Assembly: GCA_009778535.1 (NCBI GenBank) | Contig: WRJP01000086.1 | Span: 1 to 8,004 of the forward strand | Direction of reading: 5' to 3' | From: Propionibacteriaceae bacterium | Lineage (GTDB): Bacteria > Actinomycetota > Actinomycetes > Propionibacteriales > Propionibacteriaceae | DNA: 8,004 bases | Part shown: positions 1 to 5,704 of the stretch, in pieces | How positions within the stretch are numbered: the first letter of the stretch is position 1 | Layout: each line of letters starts with the position of its first letter | Notes under the pieces: model-generated | Told to the model about the DNA's origin: nothing | Seen by the model: the letters and a program-made list of their open reading frames with translations, nothing else | Databases searched by the model: none | Position numbers and translations under genes: made by a program

Positions 1-156
1 CGATAGCTTTGCGGTTAAAAAAGAGGTCGGGCGACGTGCTTTGGCAGGGCGAGTGTCAGAGTCCTTGGCCGCATGGGGAGCGGGTTTCGGGCCAGCCGGA
101 ATCGCCGCCTCGGCCACCACCGAGGCAGTCGAAATTTTATCTGTTTTGTATGTCAT
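1..156 (-). CDS. N-terminal part of an unidentified protein (truncated by window edge)
   Basis: A leftward frame opens at an ATG at 156 and stays open for 52 codons to the window edge. The visible part is Ala/Pro/Lys/Arg-rich and low in complexity, beginning MTYKTDKIST and ending RRPTSFLTAKLS, as expected of a disordered cytoplasmic N-terminus. No domain can be recognised. There is no good Shine-Dalgarno, but a TATATT lies just upstream, so the message may be nearly leaderless. A rightward frame (2-178) is also open here, so the coding strand is not certain. A basic disordered start leading into a hydrophobic stretch would suit SecE, which normally lies beside nusG, but here it would be inverted; this is only a guess. 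Confidence 0.4.
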   Translation of the reverse strand, partial: MTYKTDKISTASVVAEAAIPAGPKPAPHAAKDSDTRPAKARRPTSFLTAKLS

Positions 157-165
157 AGCATCGCC

Positions 166-194
166 AATATAGCAAATCGGCGATGTCGGTGGAA
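166..194 (-). promoter_or_regulatory. possible promoter of the leftward gene at 156
   Basis: Read on the minus strand, TATATT (171-166) is a fair -10 box. A poor -35 candidate, TTCCAC (194-189), lies 17 bp upstream. The -10 box ends 9 nt before the ATG at 156, which would give a leaderless or nearly leaderless mRNA. The support is the -10 box and the spacing only. Confidence 0.22.
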
Positions 195-253
195 GGGTTT
201 TTTCAGCAATTTTTTTTTGCTGCTGAATTAGCGGTGCCAATAGCGAAGCAGGC

Positions 254-406
254 ACTGTAGCGGCGAAATTGAAATTTCGCCAGCACCCCTCGCGGAGCGA
301 GGTGTTTTCTCCTCGCAGGAAACTCTTTTCCTCGCCTCGCTTCGCATCGGCTAACTGGCGGAATTTCAATTCCCCTGCGACGGGGCCCCCTTTCCGCCGC
401 TACAGT
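254..406. repeat. 153-bp element with terminal inverted repeats (MITE-like or structured repeat)
   Basis: The ends are a perfect 12-bp inverted repeat: ACTGTAGCGGCG at 254-265 and CGCCGCTACAGT at 395-406. A second inverted pair lies inside: AATTGAAATTTCGCCAG (267-283) and CTGGCGGAATTTCAATT (355-371), with one mismatch. The centre contains alternative short hairpins, such as CCTCGC/GCGAGG (288-293 with 297-302) and GCGAGG/CCTCGC (297-302 with 311-316), and a GGAAA/TTTCC stem. The right arm has an extra hairpin, CCCC-TGCGA-CGGGG, near 372-385. No protein is encoded and no clear target-site duplication is visible. It could be a non-autonomous transposon remnant, an extragenic palindrome or a structured RNA. 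Confidence 0.55.
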
Positions 407-479
407 ACGATGTCACAATCTCAACGTGCCTATGTTAACCAGAAACACTATAGTGAATCGACGAAATCGAAACAACGGT

Positions 480-845
480 TTACAAGTTTCTCGCCCGTAG
501 CCTTTGCTCGTAATCCGGCGTTACATTGTAGACTTTGCGGTGGATGGTTTCGCGAACGGTGTCGCGGTGTTCGTCGGCGAGGTCGCCGTTGCGGTAGAGG
601 AGCATGGGTGTCCACGGCAGGTCGGCGTGGTAGGTCGGTTGCATGTACGTAGCGTCCCAAAGGCGTCCTCCGAGGCGTTCGTGGAAGGCGATGCGGCGGC
701 GGGCGGTTTCCGTGTCGGGCGGCTCGGTTTCGAAAACTAGCGGCGCGTTTTCGCGGGTGAGAATCGTGTGTACGACAGCCTCGCCGATTCGCTGCCCTTG
801 CCAGCGCGGCGCGATGACGATGTATTCGCCGAAGACGAATTTCAC
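480..845 (-). pseudogene. GNAT-family acetyltransferase, C-terminal part only (probable remnant)
   Basis: The frame from a GTG at 845 encodes 121 residues that match the C-terminal two thirds of a GNAT fold. Beta-4 (FGEYIVIA) is followed by the acetyl-CoA pyrophosphate loop APRWQGQRIG (residues 12-21), a helix, and the typical FHERLGG segment near residues 54-60. The family normally has about 60-80 residues before motif A, and these are missing from the GTG. The same frame remains open upstream and reads EVGFVFYWRFNEE at roughly 908-946, which resembles the GNAT beta-3 strand, then a repeat-encoded loop. No start codon is seen there. Codons end in C or G far more often than in the neighbouring genes, which suggests a different origin. 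The acyl acceptor cannot be inferred. It is probably not functional. Confidence 0.6.
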
Positions 846-1706
846 TGGTGGACGAGAGGCGGTGGAGGAACTGGGAATAGTGGGAGTAGTGGGAATGCTG
901 GGGCTTTCTTCGTTGAAGCGCCAATAGAAAACGAAGCCGACTTCGAGATTGATCTTGGTGTTCCCGAGAGTACCGAAGAAACAGAACTGGACTTGGATTT
1001 TGCCGTAGATGATGCGGCGGCTTTGGAGGAAATCGAGATAGATTTCAGCGAGCCGGAGCCAGAACCTGAGCCAGTATTTGATGATTCGGATAGCGAAGAT
1101 GCGGCAGTGATCGAAGAACTGCGGCGTGAGCTAAGTGAAAAGGTGGGGGATTGGTATGTCGTCCACACTTACTCTGGCATGGAAAATCGGGTTAAGCAGA
1201 ATTTAGATAATCGAGTTAAAAGTCTCGAACAAGAAGACAACATCTTTGAATCGATTGTTCCCACCGAGGACGTGATTGAGACCCGCAACAATCAGAAGAA
1301 ATCAGTGACCAGAACTACACTCCCTGGGTATGTCTTGGTGCGGATGTTCTATTCAAATGAGACTTGGGCTGTAGTTCGCCATACCCCTGGTGTTACAGGT
1401 TTCGTGTCGTTTGGAAGTGCTCCGGTACCGTTGACACTGGACGAAGTAGTCAAACAGTTAACCCCATCGGCTCTCGCAAAAGCCAATGCTGTCGAGACTG
1501 GTACCAGCAGACGGAGCAAGAAGAAAGTCGAAATCGCCGACTATAAGGTTGGAGATTCGGTCATGGTGGTGGCGGGCGCACTGCAAGGCTTGCATGCAAC
1601 CATCACTGAAATTAACGCCAAGGGTGAACGCCTTAAGGCATTGGTTGAAATTCTCGGCCGGGAGACCCCGGTTGATCTCACTGTCGGCCAGATTCAAAAG
1701 ATCTAG
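768..1706 (+). CDS. nusG: transcription termination/antitermination protein NusG
   Basis: NusG binds RNA polymerase through its NGN domain and Rho or ribosomal protein S10 through its KOW domain. The NGN domain begins at GDWYVVHTYSGMENRVKQNL (residue 127 onward) and includes LPGYVLVRM and VRHTPGVTGFV. The KOW domain follows (YKVGDSVMVVAGALQGLHATI), and the protein ends GRETPVDLTVGQIQKI. Ahead of NGN is a very acidic stretch with an EPEPEPEP run, typical of actinobacterial NusG. The start is uncertain: GTG 768 has a GGTGA Shine-Dalgarno at 756-760, but its first ~55 codons are antisense to an acetyltransferase fragment. No ATG or other GTG occurs in frame until GTG 1107, although TTG 993 and 1023 exist. 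rplK follows after 36 bp. secE, the usual upstream partner, is missing. Confidence 0.93.
   Translation: MYDSLADSLPLPARRDDDVFAEDEFHWWTRGGGGTGNSGSSGNAGAFFVEAPIENEADFEIDLGVPESTEETELDLDFAVDDAAALEEIEIDFSEPEPEPEPVFDDSDSEDAAVIEELRRELSEKVGDWYVVHTYSGMENRVKQNLDNRVKSLEQEDNIFESIVPTEDVIETRNNQKKSVTRTTLPGYVLVRMFYSNETWAVVRHTPGVTGFVSFGSAPVPLTLDEVVKQLTPSALAKANAVETGTSRRSKKKVEIADYKVGDSVMVVAGALQGLHATITEINAKGERLKALVEILGRETPVDLTVGQIQKI
873..905. repeat. 9-bp short tandem repeat
   Basis: Three imperfect 9-bp units follow each other: GGGAATAGT (873-881), GGGAGTAGT (882-890) and GGGAATGCT (891-899), then a partial unit. The period is a multiple of three, so both strands stay open. The nusG frame reads GNS-GSS-GNA and the antisense acetyltransferase frame reads a Pro/Thr/Ile/Ser-rich loop. 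It lies next to the apparent junction between the acetyltransferase remnant and nusG. Confidence 0.6.
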
Positions 1707-1742
1707 CCATAAATAACGAAACTGTAAGAAGGACGATAATAG

Positions 1743-2171
1743 ATGCCTCCCAAGAAGAAGGTTGCTGCGGTAGTTAAGGTTGCGCTGAACGCTGGAGGCG
1801 CTACTCCGGCTCCGCCGGTTGGTACGGCGTTGGGCCCCCATGGTGTAAACATTATGGAGTTTTGCAAGCGTTACAACGCTGAAACTGAGAGTATGCGTGG
1901 CGACATAATCCCCGTCGAAATCACAATTTATGAAGACCGGACGTTCTCGTTCATCACAAAGACATCTCCGGCAGCAGAGTTGATAAAGAAAGCAGCCGGT
2001 TTGAAATCTGGCTCAGCTACTCCGCATACCGCCAAGGTCGGAAAGATCACAGCCGAGCAGGCTAGAGAGATCGCCCAAAAGAAGATGGCTGATCTCAATG
2101 CCAACGACGTTGATGCAGCGATGAAGATCATCGCAGGCACGGCGCGTTCCATGGGCGTTGAAGTCGAATAG
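1743..2171 (+). CDS. rplK: 50S ribosomal protein L11
   Basis: L11 binds the GTPase-associated region of 23S rRNA and is needed for elongation-factor and stringent-response signalling. The 142 residues match the normal length and read as L11 throughout, including VNIMEFCKRYNA, IPVEITIYEDRTFSFITKT, KSGSATPHTAKVGKI and the C-terminal IAGTARSMGVEVE. The start follows an AAGAAGGA Shine-Dalgarno at 1726-1733. The oddity is in the N-terminal proline-rich segment: the near-universal PPVGPALGQ(H/Q)G reads PPVGTALGPHG, so a conserved Pro is Thr (residue 28) and a conserved Gln is Pro (residue 32). KLQI before it is KVAL. It sits between nusG and rplA in the usual order. Confidence 0.97.
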   Translation: MPPKKKVAAVVKVALNAGGATPAPPVGTALGPHGVNIMEFCKRYNAETESMRGDIIPVEITIYEDRTFSFITKTSPAAELIKKAAGLKSGSATPHTAKVGKITAEQAREIAQKKMADLNANDVDAAMKIIAGTARSMGVEVE

Positions 2172-2195
2172 GACGTAACTAAGTAAAGAAGCTGA

Positions 2196-2290
2196 TTCAC
2201 CGCAATCGAGGTGAACCAATGAAACCGTGGGAGGGTAGATCCCGCACCACAACTGGCAGTTGGCTCATACGGGAGCCACATGAAAGGAGA
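2196..2290 (+). promoter_or_regulatory. structured rplK-rplA spacer, probable L1 autoregulatory site and rplA RBS
   Basis: The 124-bp spacer is full of secondary structure. A hairpin TTCACC/GGTGAA occupies 2196-2215. GTGGGAGGG (2227-2235) can pair with CCCGCAC (2241-2247) around an internal asymmetry. A third hairpin, TGGCTC/GAGCCA, occupies 2261-2278, just before the AAAGGAGA Shine-Dalgarno at 2283-2290. GTGGGAGG is the same motif found in the L1-binding stalk of E. coli 23S rRNA, and L1 mRNA operators are known to mimic that site. The inference is that excess L1 binds here and represses its own translation. In E. coli the site lies upstream of rplK instead. Confidence 0.6.
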
Positions 2291-2295
2291 CCAGA

Positions 2296-2997
2296 ATGAA
2301 AAGAAGCAAGGCATATCGGGCAGCGGCAGCGCTGCGTCAAGCTGGACAGTTGTACACTCCAGAGCAGGCTCTGGCATTGGTGAAGAAGGGTGCCTCGGCC
2401 AAATTCGATGAGACTGTTGAGGTCGCGCTGCGACTGGGTGTTGACCCCAGAAAAGCCGATCAGATGGTGCGCGGCACCGTCAATCTGCCAAACGGTACTG
2501 GTAAGACGGCGCGAGTCCTTGTTTTCGCCACCGGTGACAAGGCGGCAGAAGCCGTTGAGGCTGGCGCTGACGAGGTCGGCGCCGATGAGTTGGTCGACAA
2601 GATCGCCGGCGGCTATCTGGATTTCGATTCAGTGGTGGCGACCCCCGACATGATGGGCAAAGTCGGAAAGCTCGGTAAAGTACTCGGGCCACGCGGCTTA
2701 ATGCCAAACCCTAAGACCGGCACTGTGACAATGGATGTTGCCAAAGCTGTGGCCGACATTAAAGGTGGAAAGATTGAGTTCCGCGTCGACCGTCACGCCA
2801 ACTTGAATTTCATCGTTGGTAAGGCGTCATTTAGCGAGCAGCAGCTTATTGAGAATTATTTTGCGGCACTTGAAGAAGTGCTGCGCTTAAAGCCCGCATC
2901 ATCGAAGGGACGCTACATCAAGAAAGCGACTGTAGCAGCGACGATGGGCCCTGGTGTGAGTGTCGACCCCACTAAGAACAAGCCCAGCGCGGAGTAA
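2296..2997 (+). CDS. rplA: 50S ribosomal protein L1
   Basis: L1 forms the mobile L1 stalk of the 50S subunit, helps release deacylated tRNA, and represses its own operon by binding mRNA. The 233-residue length is normal. Family signatures are present: KFDETVEVALRLGVDPRKAD, VRGTVNLPNGTGK, the L1 signature KLGKVLGPRGLMPNPKTGTV (about residues 122-141), and the RNA-binding C-terminal part with GGKIEFRVDRHANLNFIVGK. ATG 2296 is chosen because AAAGGAGA lies 5 bp upstream. It is the last gene of the nusG-rplK-rplA operon. rplJ and rplL do not follow; the next gene is on the other strand. Confidence 0.97.
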   Translation: MKRSKAYRAAAALRQAGQLYTPEQALALVKKGASAKFDETVEVALRLGVDPRKADQMVRGTVNLPNGTGKTARVLVFATGDKAAEAVEAGADEVGADELVDKIAGGYLDFDSVVATPDMMGKVGKLGKVLGPRGLMPNPKTGTVTMDVAKAVADIKGGKIEFRVDRHANLNFIVGKASFSEQQLIENYFAALEEVLRLKPASSKGRYIKKATVAATMGPGVSVDPTKNKPSAE

Positions 2998-3006
2998 GAT
3001 TCCTTC

Positions 3007-3060
3007 CACCTGTTGCTGCCGACCCGGTAGTTGAGGTGTGCCTGATTGTCCCTTTTTCTT
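3007..3060 (+). terminator. possible terminator of the nusG-rplK-rplA operon
   Basis: Ten bases after the rplA stop, CACCT (3007-3011) and AGGTG (3034-3038) enclose an inner stem CTGCCG-ACC-CGGTAG with one G-U pair. A TTTTTCTT tract follows at 3053-3060. The T-tract lies about 14 nt beyond the hairpin, further than in a classic intrinsic terminator, so the call is tentative. Confidence 0.35.
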
Positions 3061-3098
3061 GTCATCCTCGACATCGGTTCCCTCGCGCAGGATGACAA
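3059..3098. repeat. 10-bp inverted repeat between convergent genes
   Basis: TTGTCATCCT (3059-3068) and AGGATGACAA (3089-3098) are perfect complements around a 20-nt loop. The minus-strand reading, GTCATCCTGCGCGAGGG and onward, recalls the dispersed TGTCATCCTGAGCGAAG-type repeats seen in many bacterial intergenic regions; this is a recollection of pattern, not a search result. It lies between the convergent rplA and rmuC genes and could also act as a two-way transcription barrier, but no T-tract follows on either strand. Confidence 0.5.
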
Positions 3099-3113
3099 AT
3101 TGGAGGTTGAGTG

Positions 3114-3147
3114 CCAACCGAAGGTTGGTGTATCGAAACCCAGCGCT
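3114..3147 (+). repeat. hairpin-plus-tail repeat, copy 1
   Basis: A perfect 6-bp stem CCAACC-GAA-GGTTGG (3114-3128) is followed directly by TGTATCGAAACCC and AGCG. The same 13-base tail follows a different perfect stem on the opposite strand at 6544-6572. A stem that differs in sequence but stays paired, beside a conserved tail, suggests a REP-like intergenic repeat. It lies just downstream of the rmuC stop. Confidence 0.55.
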
Positions 3148-3167
3148 GCATATGCCGGTGCAGTCAT

Positions 3168-4445
3168 TTAGTCAGCTTCGTCGTCGAAGGCGGCCTCAAG
3201 TTGTAGCTGGGGACTTGGTTCGCTCAGTTCTTGCACGTCGCGGAGTTTGCGGTTAATGGCACGGGTGCGCTGCCCAACAATTTTCTCCAAGGTGTTATCT
3301 GCGGTGGCGATCTGTTTACGGACAGTATCAATCATCGTTTCAAACTTGCCAAACTCGGCCTTGACAGCCCGCAAGGTGTCCCAAACTTCCAGAGAGCGTT
3401 TCTCGATAGCCAGGGTCTTGAAACCCATCTGCAACGAACTCAAAAAGGCAGAGAGCGTAGTCGCACCGACTGCCGTAACCTTGTATTTGTCACGTAGCTC
3501 CTCAAAAAATGCTGCGTTCTGCACCACTTCGGCATAAAGACCTTCAGTGGGAAGGAACATCACCGCGAAGTCAGTCGTGAGTGGCGGTTGTATGTACTTC
3601 TCACTGATTTCTTTGGCGAATCCGCGAATTCGTGTCAGCAGCGCTTTGCGTGCGCTGTCGATGTCGGCCTTGTCTTGCGCGTCAAGTAGCCGGTTGAAAT
3701 CTTCTATCGGGAATTTTGAATCAATCGGAAGCAAGAGCGGTGTGTCGCTGCTTCCTGGCAGCTTAATCGCGAATTCGACCCATTTGTTGTGGCAAATTTC
3801 TACATTTGTCTCGTACTGGCTTGGAGCGAGGGTGTCAGAGAGCAACTTTTCCAGCCGTACCTCTCCATAGGTGCCACGCTCCTTGATGTTGGTGAGCGCG
3901 TTCTTGAGACTCTTTGCATCCGCAGCCAGATTCTTCATCTCGCCTAGCCCTTGCTGCACCGTGTCAAGCTGGGTGCTGACTAACTGGAAGGATTGTGAAA
4001 GCCGGGTTTCTAGGGTTTTTTGTAGTTTTTCGTCAACGACATTTTGCATCTGCTGCAAGCGTTTTTCGTTACTCTCCTGGAGTGATGTGACCTTGCTCTC
4101 CAGAGTAGCGTTTAGTTTTTCGTTGCTTTCTACGCCACTGCGTTGGATGTTGGAAAGCTGAGTGTCAATCTGGGTGCGAAATTCGCTCAACTGGCTGCTT
4201 AATTCTTCTCGATTGCCTTTCAGCGTACCTTGGATGCTCTTTTGGATGATCTCAAAACGGTTGAATTGGTCGGTGGCTCCAGCAGAGAGTTGCCTTTCAA
4301 CGCTCTCGCGTTGCTCGGTAGCGCTGTCTTTTAGCAAGGTTGTTATCACAGCTATGCCTGACTTTGCCCTGCTGGTCAGTTGCAGCACGACAACTATCAC
4401 TAGTAAAACTGCAATTACGATGCTGACTACCAGTTGCGTATCCAT
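3168..4445 (-). CDS. rmuC: RmuC-family DNA recombination protein
   Basis: RmuC is a membrane-anchored coiled-coil protein with a nuclease-like domain, known in E. coli for limiting inversions at short inverted repeats. ATG 4445 is chosen, giving 425 residues, because GGTGA of an AAAAGGTGA Shine-Dalgarno lies 5 bp before it. A GTG at 4454 would overlap that site. Residues about 5-22 form one membrane helix. A long, Gln/Glu/Ser-rich coiled coil covers about 38-165. The RmuC domain (about 188-375) has RGTYGEVRLEKLL, LPIDSKFPIEDFNRLL, FAVMFLPTEGLYAEV and TTLSAFLSSLQMGFKTL. Length and order are normal. It diverges from an AlkD-type repair gene. Confidence 0.93.
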   Translation of the reverse strand: MDTQLVVSIVIAVLLVIVVVLQLTSRAKSGIAVITTLLKDSATEQRESVERQLSAGATDQFNRFEIIQKSIQGTLKGNREELSSQLSEFRTQIDTQLSNIQRSGVESNEKLNATLESKVTSLQESNEKRLQQMQNVVDEKLQKTLETRLSQSFQLVSTQLDTVQQGLGEMKNLAADAKSLKNALTNIKERGTYGEVRLEKLLSDTLAPSQYETNVEICHNKWVEFAIKLPGSSDTPLLLPIDSKFPIEDFNRLLDAQDKADIDSARKALLTRIRGFAKEISEKYIQPPLTTDFAVMFLPTEGLYAEVVQNAAFFEELRDKYKVTAVGATTLSAFLSSLQMGFKTLAIEKRSLEVWDTLRAVKAEFGKFETMIDTVRKQIATADNTLEKIVGQRTRAINRKLRDVQELSEPSPQLQLEAAFDDEAD

Positions 4446-4510
4446 CTCTATCACCTTTTTACCTCGGACTTTGCGACTACTTCAACCATAGCGACCGGCA
4501 CCGACAGTTT

Positions 4511-4539
4511 TTGATTTGGCGGCAGCAGTCGAACAGAAT
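4511..4539 (+). promoter_or_regulatory. possible promoter of the alkD-like gene
   Basis: TTGATT (4511-4516) and CAGAAT (4534-4539) are spaced by 17 bp and would start a leader of about 50 nt before the gene at 4599. Both hexamers are imperfect. The 153-bp space between the divergent rmuC and alkD-like starts must hold both promoters; none is convincing for rmuC. Confidence 0.28.
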
Positions 4540-4598
4540 TGGTTCGCGGCGAGTTGCTAGGCTGAGGTAGTTGCGACGTTGAGAGGCGGGTGTTGCAC

Positions 4599-5258
4599 AT
4601 GGATTTCATAGCAGAAATTCGCAGCGCGCTAGTTGCTTCAGCCGACCAGCAGCGAGCAGCAGGGCAGCAGGCGTATATGAAATCTACGATGCCATTTTAC
4701 GGTGTATCGATGCCCGAAGTTCGTAAGATTACGCGGCAAATAGCGAAGTCGTACGATCTCGATTTGGCTGGGTTAGCGCAGCTGTCGCGGCAGGTATGGG
4801 ATGGCGCGACACACCGTGAGGAACGCCATGTGGCACTCAACTTGCACGGACTTCCGCTTGCAAAAGGAAAACTGGAACTGGTCGACCTGTATGAATATCA
4901 AGCGGTAACCGGAGCTTGGTGGGATTACGTCGATGAGCTAGCCCACCGAATCGCCAATCTACACGACGCTCACCCGCAGCAGACAGCTCGAATTGTGGGT
5001 ATCTGGAGCGTGGCAGAAAGTTTCTGGCTGCGTAGGTTAGCAATCATCAGTCAACTGCAACGAAAGGAACGCACCAACGTCTGCTGCCTGGCGGAAGTGA
5101 TCGAAGCCAACCGTACCGAAAAGGAGTTTTTCATCCGCAAAGCGATAGGTTGGGCATTACGAGATTATGCACGCTTCGACCCAGCTTGGGTTCGTTCCTT
5201 CGTCGCATCCCATGAACTCAGCCCACTCAGCAAGCGCGAGGCGCTGAAACATCTATAG
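4599..5258 (+). CDS. AlkD-family DNA alkylation repair glycosylase
   Basis: AlkD enzymes are HEAT-repeat DNA glycosylases that remove positively charged N3- and N7-alkylpurines and start base excision repair. From ATG 4599 the protein has 219 residues, close to the family norm. QQAYMKSTMPFYGVSMPEVRKI opens the fold. WWDYVDELA gives Trp108 and Asp112, FWLRRLAII gives Arg146, and FFIRKAIGWALRDYA gives Trp185. These match by position the DNA-contacting Trp109, Asp113, Arg148 and Trp187 of Bacillus cereus AlkD. It ends HELSPLSKREALKHL, as the family does. In-frame GTG 4590 or TTG 4593 are alternative starts, and GAGAGG at 4581-4586 does not settle the choice. It converges on the DUF1905 gene; a small CCTAT/ATAGG stem at 5305-5318 lies between them. 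Confidence 0.9.
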   Translation: MDFIAEIRSALVASADQQRAAGQQAYMKSTMPFYGVSMPEVRKITRQIAKSYDLDLAGLAQLSRQVWDGATHREERHVALNLHGLPLAKGKLELVDLYEYQAVTGAWWDYVDELAHRIANLHDAHPQQTARIVGIWSVAESFWLRRLAIISQLQRKERTNVCCLAEVIEANRTEKEFFIRKAIGWALRDYARFDPAWVRSFVASHELSPLSKREALKHL

Positions 5259-5327
5259 TAAGCTCTTAAGCGTCTGTGAAGATGGCAATTATTAGGCTTC
5301 GCAACCTATCAGGATAGGAAAAGCGCA

Positions 5328-5612
5328 CTAGCTGTTGCGTACTCTGGTCTTGAATGACGCTTCGATTTCCATGCCTTGCGACAGGTCTTCTTTTGATCGC
5401 ACTTTCGCAGGCAGCGCCAAAAAGTGCGTCCCATCACCCATCGGTAGCAATGATGTGTCCCAACTCGACTCCCCGACGCTGGCGGTGACCGCAATCAGTC
5501 CGCGGTCGGCAAGATGTAGCAGTGGTTCACACAGGTTGGTCGGCACGCTAACGTAGTACCAACCCATGTCTTTTTCAAAACGTTCTATGGTTGCAGAAAA
5601 GGTGCTAGTCAT
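5328..5612 (-). CDS. DUF1905 domain protein
   Basis: The 94 residues cover one complete DUF1905 domain, a small beta-rich fold of unknown function. It opens with FSATIERFEKDMGWYYVSVP. It then shows the conserved core WDTSLLPMGDGTHFLALPAKVR and the closing GMEIEASF. ATG 5612 follows AAAGGAG with 7 bp spacing, a strong site. DUF1905 proteins often occur alone or fused to a YdeI/OmpD-like domain; no such partner is seen here. It lies 92 bp downstream of the GH25 gene on the same strand, so the two may share a transcript. A T-rich stretch at 5681-5704 separates them. Confidence 0.85.
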   Translation of the reverse strand: MTSTFSATIERFEKDMGWYYVSVPTNLCEPLLHLADRGLIAVTASVGESSWDTSLLPMGDGTHFLALPAKVRSKEDLSQGMEIEASFKTRVRNS

Positions 5613-5704
5613 ATCGGGGCTCCTTTGAATCTTCCTAGCTTCATGGTATCGAGTTCTGGTCGCAATCTCCCACAGCCAGCTTTTTGTGAAAAAACAGAAA
5701 AAAG

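Noticed and set aside
202..227. TTCAGCA / TGCTGAA inverted repeat enclosing a run of nine T
   Set aside because: The T-run is in the loop and not after the stem, so it is not an intrinsic terminator; it is short enough to be chance.
446..455. Perfect 10-bp palindrome CACTATAGTG with a TATAGT -10-like box on both strands
   Set aside because: No matching -35 box is found at 16-18 bp on the plus strand, and no gene start follows closely.
448..924. A 158-codon leftward frame through the acetyltransferase region
   Set aside because: It is Arg/His/Pro-rich with no motif and lies out of frame with the recognisable GNAT sequence, so it is a shadow of GC-rich coding DNA.
842..1168. A Ser-rich leftward frame opposite the NusG acidic region
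   Set aside because: Ser and Ile runs arise automatically opposite Glu/Asp codons; there is no start signal or family match.
5305..5318. CCTAT/ATAGG hairpin between the convergent alkD-like and DUF1905 genes
   Set aside because: Only five pairs and no T-tract on either strand; too weak to call a terminator.
5679..5704. T-rich stretch after the GH25 stop as a terminator
   Set aside because: On the minus strand two T-runs follow the stop, but no clean GC-rich stem precedes them.
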